A DNA stretch of 5,773 bases, taken from contig JAUIAI010000210.1 in assembly GCA_030425615.1 (NCBI GenBank), positions 1 through 5,773 on the forward strand, in the 5' to 3' direction. Source of the DNA: Gammaproteobacteria bacterium (GTDB lineage Bacteria > Pseudomonadota > Gammaproteobacteria > Burkholderiales > Burkholderiaceae_E). The position numbers and the translations under genes were made by a program. The notes under the pieces were generated by a model. That model did no database searches, was not told the DNA's origin, and saw only the letters and a program-made list of their open reading frames with translations. Positions 1 through 4,727 of this stretch are shown in pieces; position 1 is the stretch's first letter; each line of letters begins with the position of its first letter.

Positions 1-317
1 TGCCCTACCTGCGTTTCGGCCCGGAGGCCCCGCTCGGCTGGCACGTCGAGTCGATCGTCGCGGCGTCCGGACTCCGCGAACGCCTGAACCCGGTCTACGA
101 GAACGCCATGAGCGGCGCGCTGCGAATGCGCGTCCGCGAAGGGCTCGGCCTGGCCTGGCTGCCCGCAAGTCTCGTGGAACCCGACATCGACGCCGGCCTC
201 ATGGCCGTCGCCGGCGGCGAGGAACACCAGAGGACCCTGAGCGTACGTCTGCATCGCATGAACGGGCGCGCGAATCCGCTGGTCGAACGGATCTGGCAGC
301 ACCTGGACCCGGGCTGA
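1..317 (+). CDS. LysR-type transcriptional regulator, C-terminal part (5' truncated by window edge)
   Basis: The frame is open from base 3 to a TGA at 315-317 and gives 104 residues with no start of its own; an internal ATG at 108 is not the real start. The sequence looks like the second half of a LysR effector-binding domain. The segment GLGLAWLP (about residues 46-53) matches the family pattern in which a Gly-rich turn is followed by a hydrophobic strand and a Leu-Pro. After it come SLV, an acidic stretch, a GLM strand and a closing helix with NPLVERIW, a typical LysR ending. The N-terminal winged-helix DNA-binding domain would lie to the left of the window. The family usually acts as a tetrameric activator or repressor responding to a small molecule. 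The gene converges on the cupin gene, with 32 bp between the stops. Regulation of the cupin is possible but not shown, since LysR targets are more often divergent. The effector is unknown. Confidence 0.85.
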   Translation, partial: PYLRFGPEAPLGWHVESIVAASGLRERLNPVYENAMSGALRMRVREGLGLAWLPASLVEPDIDAGLMAVAGGEEHQRTLSVRLHRMNGRANPLVERIWQHLDPG

Positions 318-322
318 ACAAG

Positions 323-346
323 CGCCCGCGAGCGCCGGTGCGGGCG
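323..346. terminator. GC-rich hairpin between convergent LysR and cupin genes
   Basis: A perfect 7-bp inverted repeat (cgcccgc at 323-329, gcgggcg at 340-346) with a 10-nt loop lies in the 32-bp gap between the two convergent stop codons. The position suggests a shared bidirectional terminator. There is no real U-tract: the plus side continues ggttcag and the minus side cttgttcag. It is therefore not a canonical intrinsic terminator, and in such GC-rich DNA a 7-bp stem can arise by chance. Confidence 0.4.
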
Positions 347-349
347 GGT

Positions 350-1012
350 TCAGCGTCCGTCGAGACGGAGGAACCAGACGGCCAGCAGGGCACTCGGTCC
401 GCTGCGCATCGCGTGCAAAACGCCCGGCGGATTGTGGATCCACTGTCCCGCGCGGCGTTCCGACCAGCCCTGCCCTTCGCGCCACCAGCCGCCACCCGCG
501 AGAACGAAGTAGAGCTCGCGAGGCGGGTGACGATGATCCGGGTAACGAAGGCCGGGCGCCATGAGGCTGATTCCGACCGCCAGGCCGCGGCCGCGATACG
601 AGCCGATCAACCAGGCGTTCGCATGTCCGTCCCGAAAGGCCCCCGATGGCCGGCCGGGACGGCGCACCCAACGCTGGTGCGGTGCAACTGCAGCCAGGCT
701 CGCCGCGAGCGCCGCGACGCGTGGCGGCCCTTCTCTCGCCATGCCGATGGCCTCTTCCAACGCCGCCCGGGTCTGCGGCGAGGGCATCGAATCACGTTGA
801 AGATGCAACCGACGACCCGGCCGGCGAACCGAACCAAGACACGCGCGTCGCACGGGCGGTCCACCCGAGCGCGCGAGCAGTCGTAATCCCTGCCGGGCCA
901 TGGCCCGGGCCTGCGGATGCTCCGTGAGCGCCGCTTCGCGCAGTGCCACGGTCAGCGCGGGCAGCAACGGTGAAACATCGGGCATCGCAGAGAACGGCGG
1001 GCGGGGGGTCAT
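350..1012 (-). CDS. Cupin-domain protein of the DMSP lyase family (DddL/DddQ-like)
   Basis: This encodes a 220-residue protein with a mostly helical N-terminal half and a C-terminal cupin. Cupin motif 1, G(X)5HXH(X)3E(X)6G, is matched exactly at 154-173 with H160, H162 and E166. Motif 2, G(X)5PXG(X)2H, is matched at 189-200 with H200; only the weakly conserved final Asn is replaced by Ser204. Y157 and Y168 sit at the same spacing from the metal ligands as the two active-site tyrosines I recall for the DMSP lyase DddQ (Y120 and Y131 around H125, E129, H163). True family members split dimethylsulfoniopropionate into acrylate and dimethyl sulfide with a bound divalent metal. Many relatives in non-marine bacteria are untested, so the substrate is inferred. 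The frame is open further to an ATG at 1063, but those first 17 codons lie across the fba terminator. The ATG at 1012, with a weak GGGG 8 nt upstream, is preferred and gives a normal family length. No signal peptide is seen. No DMSP or acrylate catabolism partner such as acuI is in the window. Confidence 0.78.
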   Translation of the reverse strand: MTPRPPFSAMPDVSPLLPALTVALREAALTEHPQARAMARQGLRLLARSGGPPVRRACLGSVRRPGRRLHLQRDSMPSPQTRAALEEAIGMAREGPPRVAALAASLAAVAPHQRWVRRPGRPSGAFRDGHANAWLIGSYRGRGLAVGISLMAPGLRYPDHRHPPRELYFVLAGGGWWREGQGWSERRAGQWIHNPPGVLHAMRSGPSALLAVWFLRLDGR

Positions 1013-1035
1013 TTGAGCAACCCCGCGCGCAGACG

Positions 1036-1061
1036 AAAAAAAGCCCGGCACGAAGCCGGGC
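1036..1061 (-). terminator. Rho-independent terminator downstream of fba
   Basis: A perfect 7-bp GC-rich stem (gcccggc at 1043-1049, gccgggc at 1055-1061) with loop acgaa is flanked on its left by seven A residues at 1036-1042. On the minus strand this is a stable hairpin followed directly by seven U residues, a textbook intrinsic terminator. It would stop leftward transcription about 130 nt past the fba stop. The plus-strand side has no U-tract, so it works in one direction only. It ends 24 nt before the preferred cupin start, so the cupin needs read-through or a promoter very close by. Confidence 0.9.
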
Positions 1062-1190
1062 ACTGGCTGGTTTGCTCCAGGATACGTGTCCCGGTGCCTT
1101 TGATGAAAGCATACCGCGGCACGGTTCGGCCGCGGTCAGTTGTTGACCATTTCGTTGGCATCGCGCAACGAACAGGTCGGATCGGAGGCG
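1062..1190 (-). other. fba 3' trailer region with a second hairpin
   Basis: This 129-bp stretch lies between the fba stop and the intrinsic terminator. It contains a perfect 7-bp inverted repeat (ccgcggc at 1114-1120, gccgcgg at 1129-1135) with an 8-nt loop and no U-tract. A TATGCT-like hexamer occurs on the minus strand just after it, but I found no -35 partner, so I do not call a promoter. I see no convincing coding sequence. It most likely forms the 3' untranslated region of the fba transcript and might also contain the cupin promoter. Confidence 0.4.
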
Positions 1191-2255
1191 TCAGGCGACT
1201 TTCTGCTCGAGTTCGCCCTTGGCGTAGCGGTCGATCATGACCGACAGCGGCACGGCCTTGATCTTGCTGCCCTGCCCGGCGCAGCCGAACTGCTCGTAGC
1301 GCTGCCGGCAGATCTCGGTGGCGGCCTCGCGCGCCGGCTTCAGGTACTCGCGCGGGTCGAACTTGTCCGGCTTCTCGCTGAAGAACTTGCGGATGGCAGC
1401 GGTCATGGCCAGGCGGATGTCGGTGTCGATGTTGATCTTGCGCACGCCGTACTTGATGGCCTCCTGGATCTCCTCGACCGGTACCCCGTAGGTCTCCTTC
1501 ATGTCGCCGCCGTGCGCGCGGATGATCTCGAGCAGGTCCTGCGGCACGCTGGAACTGCCGTGCATCACCAGGTGGGTGTTCGGCAGCCGGTCGTTGATTT
1601 CCTTGATGCGCGAAATGGCGAGGATGTCGCCGGTGGGCTTGCGGGTGAACTTGTAGGCGCCGTGGCTGGTGCCAATGGCGATGGCCAGCGCGTCCACCTG
1701 GGTGCGGCCGACGAAATCGGCGGCCTGGTCGGGGTCGGTGAGGAGCTGGTCACGGGTCATCGTGCCCTCGGCGCCGTGGCCGTCTTCCTTGTCGCCCTTC
1801 ATGGTCTCGAGCGAGCCCAGACAGCCGAGTTCGCCCTCGACGGTGACGCCGACCTTGTGCGCCATCCTGACGACGGTGCTCGTGACGTCCACGTTGTAGT
1901 CGTAGCTGGCGATGGTCTTGCCGTCGCTCTCCAGCGAGCCGTCCATCATGACGCTGGAGAAACCGAGGTCGATGGCCCCCTGGCAGATGTCGGGCGACTG
2001 GCCGTGATCCTGGTGCATCACGATGGGGACCTTCGGGTAGGCCTCGATCGCCGCCTCGATGAGGTGCTTGAGGAAGGCCTCGCCGGCGTATTTCCGGGCG
2101 CCGGCCGATGCCTGCATGATCACCGGCGCGTCCAGTTCGCTGGCCGCGGTCATGATCGCCTGCACCTGTTCGAGGTTGTTCACGTTGAACGCGGGGATGC
2201 CATAGCCGTTCTCGGCGGCATGGTCCAGCAGTTGGCGCATGGATACGAGGGGCAT
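1191..2255 (-). CDS. fba: Fructose-bisphosphate aldolase, class II, Calvin-cycle subtype
   Basis: The complete 354-residue protein has the usual length for the CbbA/Fba subgroup of class IIB aldolases. It catalyses the reversible cleavage of fructose 1,6-bisphosphate to dihydroxyacetone phosphate and glyceraldehyde 3-phosphate, and in autotrophs also forms sedoheptulose 1,7-bisphosphate. It is a cytosolic TIM barrel. Visible signatures are HQDHG at 81-85 (catalytic Asp83, zinc ligand His84), EGELG at 140-144, GTSHGAY at 195-201 with zinc ligand His198, HGSSS at 232-236 with zinc ligand His232, and NIDTD at 275-279 for substrate phosphate and Schiff-base-independent chemistry. These positions are by analogy with the E. 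coli class II enzyme. The ATG at 2255 is preceded by CAGGAG 6 nt upstream, which fixes the start. The gene lies on the same strand as pyk but is separated from it by an oxidase and a regulator. It ends at a strong terminator. Identification is firm; whether it serves glycolysis, gluconeogenesis or the Calvin cycle cannot be told from the window. Confidence 0.97.
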   Translation of the reverse strand: MPLVSMRQLLDHAAENGYGIPAFNVNNLEQVQAIMTAASELDAPVIMQASAGARKYAGEAFLKHLIEAAIEAYPKVPIVMHQDHGQSPDICQGAIDLGFSSVMMDGSLESDGKTIASYDYNVDVTSTVVRMAHKVGVTVEGELGCLGSLETMKGDKEDGHGAEGTMTRDQLLTDPDQAADFVGRTQVDALAIAIGTSHGAYKFTRKPTGDILAISRIKEINDRLPNTHLVMHGSSSVPQDLLEIIRAHGGDMKETYGVPVEEIQEAIKYGVRKINIDTDIRLAMTAAIRKFFSEKPDKFDPREYLKPAREAATEICRQRYEQFGCAGQGSKIKAVPLSVMIDRYAKGELEQKVA

Positions 2256-2261
2256 CGCTGA

Positions 2262-2267
2262 CTCCTG
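2262..2267 (-). promoter_or_regulatory. Ribosome-binding site of fba
   Basis: The minus strand reads CAGGAG with a 6-nt spacer before the ATG at 2255. This is a strong Shine-Dalgarno match and supports the chosen start. Confidence 0.8.
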
Positions 2268-2290
2268 AGATCGGTTCCGGATAACCCGTG

Positions 2291-2296
2291 ATTATG
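2291..2296 (-). promoter_or_regulatory. Possible -10 element of an fba promoter
   Basis: The minus strand has CATAAT, five of six matches to the sigma-70 -10 consensus, 35 nt upstream of the fba start. It lies in an 89-bp gap that is AT-richer than its surroundings. No good -35 hexamer is present at 16-18 nt; the nearest TTGTCG is 22 nt away, which is too far. An activator-dependent promoter is possible. It would let fba be expressed independently of pyk and of the oxidase. Confidence 0.3.
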
Positions 2297-2344
2297 GCCG
2301 ATCGACCGGAAAAGACGCCGACAAAAGTCGCATCGCGCGGATGC

Positions 2345-3727
2345 TCAGCCGGCCGGCGCCACATTGTGATTGACCCGGAAGACGTTGCCGGGGTCGTGAC
2401 GACGTTTGACCTGGCGCAGCCGGTCGACCGATGCGCCGAACACCCTCGGCGCGCTGGCCGCGGTCTCGGGCTCGAAGTTCACGTAGGCCCGGCCGCTGGC
2501 GCCGGCGGCCAGCCGCCTGCCCGCCTCACGGGCCCAGCCGACACAACGCGCGTCGTCGTCGGGATCCCGCCAGCGTGCCCCGGGCGTCACCATGAAGGCG
2601 GTGCCGCGGTGTGGATAGGCTGTCTCGCCCGGTGCCACATCGTCGATCGCGCCGCCGAGCTGGCAGATCAGGATGTCGGATTCGTCGGTCGGCATCGTCC
2701 CCGCCAGGGCGACGACCCGGTCGATCGTGTCGTCGTCCAGCGCCGCGTAGCTCTGCGACGCCCAGTGGTTTCGGGCGCCGTGGGCATAGGTGTCGTCGAG
2801 CCTTGCCTGGGCCTCGCAGAACGGCGTTGGCGCGACGGCGTCGCCGATCGGCCGGCCGATGCCGCGCAGCGGCGCGAGGACCCGCTCGCCTTCAGCCAGA
2901 TCGCCCCGGTAGCACTGCATCAGGATCAGAACCCGCTCGCCGTGATGCTCCGGCGCCAGAAACGGCAACGGCGGCGCGGTGCAGAGGTCGGCCCAGACGC
3001 AGCACTCGCGCGGCGCGTCGGCGCAGAAGTCCCGGTACTCTCTCAAGACCGATGCGGCATCCCCCATTCGATGGACCGTGGGCCCGAACAGCACGTCGGA
3101 GGCCAGCGGATGGGCGCAAAACCGGAACCGGGTCACAACGCCGAAATTGCCGCCGCCGCCGCGCAGCGCCCAGAACAGATCCGGATGGTGCCCGGCATCC
3201 ACCGTGAACAGGTGGCCGGAGCCATCCACCAGATCGAGCGAAACGAGGTTGTCGGCGGCCAGCCCGCAACTGCGGGACAACCAGCCGAAGCCGCCCCCGA
3301 GCGTGAGCCCGGCGACCCCCGTGGACGAGACCACGCCGCCCGGCACGATCAGGCCCTCGCGCTGGGCCGCAGCGTCCAGGTCGCGCAACTGCGCGCCACC
3401 CTGCGCCTCGACCCTGCGCACCGCGGCGTCGACGCTGACCCCGCGCATCGCGGACAGATCGACGACCAGCCCGCCGTCGCAGACGGCCAGTCCGCCGATG
3501 TTGTGCCCGCCGCCGCGGATCGCGACGGGCAGGCCCGCCCGCGCGGCGGCCCTGACGGCCGTGCAGACGTCCCGGTCGTCGCGGACACGAACGATGGCGG
3601 CCGGGCGCCGGTCGATCATCGCGTTCCAGACTGTCCGCGCGGCGTCGTAGCCGGCATCAGCCGGAGTCAGTACCGTGCCGGCGACGGCACAGGCCAGCGC
3701 GCCGGGATCGAATTGCTGGTGTGACAT
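2345..3727 (-). CDS. FAD-linked oxidase of the berberine bridge enzyme-like (BBE/PCMH) family
   Basis: This encodes a 460-residue flavoprotein oxidase of normal family length. The N-terminal FAD-binding PCMH domain spans about residues 40-210. It contains RGGGHNIGG at 71-79, in which His75 is the expected site of covalent FAD attachment. It also has GVAGLTLGGGFGWLSR at 137-152, LAADN at 156-160, and the Gly-rich LRGGGGNFGVVT at 188-199. The C-terminal BBE domain is marked by AYVNF at 414-418 and by KRRHDPGNVFRVNHN at 441-455. The cysteine that gives a second FAD bond in bicovalent members appears to be absent; by eye, Val133 aligns there. A single histidyl link is therefore inferred. Members oxidise alcohols, sugars, alkaloids or aromatic metabolites and pass electrons to oxygen; the substrate here is unknown. 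The frame is open to 3976, but the ATG at 3727 has GGAGGG 5 nt upstream and matches the family start. No signal peptide is evident. It is divergent from an HxlR regulator, the likely controller, and ends 89 bp before fba on the same strand. Confidence 0.9.
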   Translation of the reverse strand: MSHQQFDPGALACAVAGTVLTPADAGYDAARTVWNAMIDRRPAAIVRVRDDRDVCTAVRAAARAGLPVAIRGGGHNIGGLAVCDGGLVVDLSAMRGVSVDAAVRRVEAQGGAQLRDLDAAAQREGLIVPGGVVSSTGVAGLTLGGGFGWLSRSCGLAADNLVSLDLVDGSGHLFTVDAGHHPDLFWALRGGGGNFGVVTRFRFCAHPLASDVLFGPTVHRMGDAASVLREYRDFCADAPRECCVWADLCTAPPLPFLAPEHHGERVLILMQCYRGDLAEGERVLAPLRGIGRPIGDAVAPTPFCEAQARLDDTYAHGARNHWASQSYAALDDDTIDRVVALAGTMPTDESDILICQLGGAIDDVAPGETAYPHRGTAFMVTPGARWRDPDDDARCVGWAREAGRRLAAGASGRAYVNFEPETAASAPRVFGASVDRLRQVKRRHDPGNVFRVNHNVAPAG

Positions 3728-3732
3728 GGTGT

Positions 3733-3738
3733 CCCTCC
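3733..3738 (-). promoter_or_regulatory. Ribosome-binding site that decides the oxidase start
   Basis: The minus strand reads GGAGGG with a 5-nt spacer before the ATG at 3727. The upstream in-frame ATG codons at 3760 and 3976 lie outside family homology, and the latter lies inside the divergent regulator gene. This site therefore fixes the start. Confidence 0.8.
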
Positions 3739-3782
3739 GATGCGTTTGCCTCGACGGCATCGTGCGCCCGGCCTGCCCACCC

Positions 3783-3819
3783 TTCCAGTCACGAATCTGG
3801 AGCACTCCAGAATCTGGAG
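3783..3819. promoter_or_regulatory. Overlapping palindromes, probable HxlR operator
   Basis: Two perfect palindromes share one arm. TCTGGAG (3796-3802) pairs with CTCCAGA (3805-3811) across 2 nt, and CTCCAGA (3805-3811) pairs with TCTGGAG (3813-3819) across 1 nt. The same sites give an exact 10-nt direct repeat, gaatctggag, at 3793 and 3810, a 17-bp period. A weaker fourth half-site, ttccag, lies at 3783-3788. The array is inside the 241-bp region between the divergent oxidase and hxlR genes, about 70 bp from the oxidase start and 150 bp from the hxlR start. HxlR proteins are dimeric winged-helix regulators that bind short inverted repeats near divergent promoters. No clear sigma-70 hexamers were found beside it. 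Confidence 0.6.
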
Positions 3820-3968
3820 TTGCCCCGGCGCGGCACCGCTGCCAAGCTGCGATCGTCCCGGACGCAGGAACGTCGCGCTTCAGCAGTTGCGTCCCCCTTG
3901 CACTGACGCGGCCCCTGCCAACGACTTCGTCGACCGGCAGGTCAAGGCCCGAGAAGGAGCGAACAACG
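3820..3968 (+). other. hxlR upstream leader, no gene recognised
   Basis: This is the rest of the divergent intergenic region on the hxlR side. A TTGCCC hexamer starts at 3820, directly against the operator, but the hexamer 17 nt later (CAAGCT) is a poor -10. Frames running through this stretch look like open GC-rich DNA without coding similarity that I can recognise. Confidence 0.3.
3954..3959 (+). promoter_or_regulatory. Ribosome-binding site that decides the hxlR start
   Basis: AAGGAG lies 9 nt before the ATG at 3969. The frame is open further upstream to 3675, which would run across the operator and into the oxidase gene. This site and the family start together fix the shorter reading. 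Confidence 0.8.
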
Positions 3969-4727
3969 ATGAGCAAGAGCTACGGACAGTATTGCCCCCT
4001 GGCGCTGGCGGCCGAACTGCTCGGCGAGCGCTGGACGCTGCTGGTGGTGAGCCGCCTGATCGACGGCTGCCGCCGGTTCAACGACATCCACCGCGGAGTA
4101 CCGAAGATCTCGGCAACCTTGCTGGCCACCCGCCTGATGCAACTCCAGGATGCCGACCTCTGCGAAAAGCGTCCGCTCGAGGCCGGCTCCGGTCATCAGT
4201 ACGTGCCCACGCAGGCCTGCCTGGAACTCGACCCCATCATCATGCAGCTTGCCGCCTGGGGCCAGCGCTGGGCTCGCGACATGCGGGTCGAGGATCTCGA
4301 TCCGGCGTTCCTTGCATGGAGCATCGGAACCCGGGTGGACACGTCGACCATGCCCGGGCACCGCGTGGTCGTCGAGTTCGAGTTCAGCGGACTGGCGCGC
4401 GAGTTCCGACGCTTCTGGATGGTGGCCGACGAAGGCCGGGTGGACATGTGCCTGAAGAATCCGGGCTACGACGTCGACGTTCGAGTGCACGCCGACATCC
4501 GTCGGTTCGTGGAGGCCTGGCGCGGATTTCGGGGGCTGAGGGACGAGATCGAGGCCGGTTTCATCCGGGTGGATGGCCCTGCGCGGCTGTGTCGGGCGCT
4601 GCCGGACTGGCTGCTCGGGAGCGCGCTGGCGGATCAGCCGCGGTGCCGGCCGGGCGAGGAACATCGCGCCTATCAGCGCTCGCGAGAACTGTCGCCCGCG
4701 ATCACTCCCCCACGCGGACGATCGTGA
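3969..4727 (+). CDS. HxlR-family winged-helix regulator with extra C-terminal domain
   Basis: The protein has 252 residues. The N-terminal domain, about 5-105, is a clear HxlR (DUF24) winged helix: CPLALAAELLGERWTLLVV at 9-27, RRFNDIHRGVPKISATLLATRL at 35-56 (recognition-helix region) and a wing around 68-82. The usual HxlR protein stops at about 110-130 residues. Here a further stretch of about 140 residues follows. Its segments NPGYDVDVRVHADIRRFVEAW (164-184) and IEAGFIRVDGP (194-204) suggest an SCP2-like ligand-binding fold, known from longer HxlR proteins. Cys9 sits where thiol- or quinone-sensing members (YodB, CatR, HypR) carry their conserved redox cysteine, so redox control is possible. 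The gene is divergent from the FAD oxidase and is the likely regulator of both genes through the intervening palindromes. Its last 26 bp overlap the end of pyk on the other strand. The start is fixed by AAGGAG at 3954-3959. The family call is firm; the ligand is unknown. Confidence 0.9.
   Translation: MSKSYGQYCPLALAAELLGERWTLLVVSRLIDGCRRFNDIHRGVPKISATLLATRLMQLQDADLCEKRPLEAGSGHQYVPTQACLELDPIIMQLAAWGQRWARDMRVEDLDPAFLAWSIGTRVDTSTMPGHRVVVEFEFSGLAREFRRFWMVADEGRVDMCLKNPGYDVDVRVHADIRRFVEAWRGFRGLRDEIEAGFIRVDGPARLCRALPDWLLGSALADQPRCRPGEEHRAYQRSRELSPAITPPRGRS

Noticed and set aside
338..886. 182-codon plus-strand open frame over the cupin gene
   Set aside because: It is antisense to a cupin with both motifs intact, and its product is Arg/Ala/Pro-rich with no family signature.
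1140..2261. 373-codon open frame on the plus strand antisense to fba
   Set aside because: It mirrors the whole fba gene. The translation is rich in Val, Asp, Leu, Gly and His as expected from the complement of GC-rich codons, with no recognisable family. The fba motifs on the other strand are unambiguous.
2300..2335. Possible terminator after the oxidase (cgac-tttt-gtcg followed by a short T-run on the minus strand)
   Set aside because: The stem is only 4 bp and the T-run is four bases, too weak to call. Read-through into fba is equally likely.
2288..3724. 478-codon open frame on the plus strand antisense to the oxidase
   Set aside because: It is very rich in Arg, Gly, Pro and Ala with no domain signature, and it exactly covers a well-supported FAD oxidase. 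It is a shadow frame.
3820..3848. TTGCCC / CAAGCT as an hxlR promoter
   Set aside because: The spacing is 17 nt, but the -10 matches consensus at only two of six positions. The region may use other determinants, and no promoter is claimed.
3675..3968. N-terminal extension of HxlR by 98 residues
   Set aside because: It would cross the operator region and overlap the oxidase start. The strong AAGGAG before 3969 and the normal HxlR N-terminus support the shorter protein.
3942..4664. 240-codon minus-strand open frame antisense to hxlR
   Set aside because: The HxlR winged helix on the plus strand is clear and has a ribosome-binding site. The antisense frame has no recognisable features.
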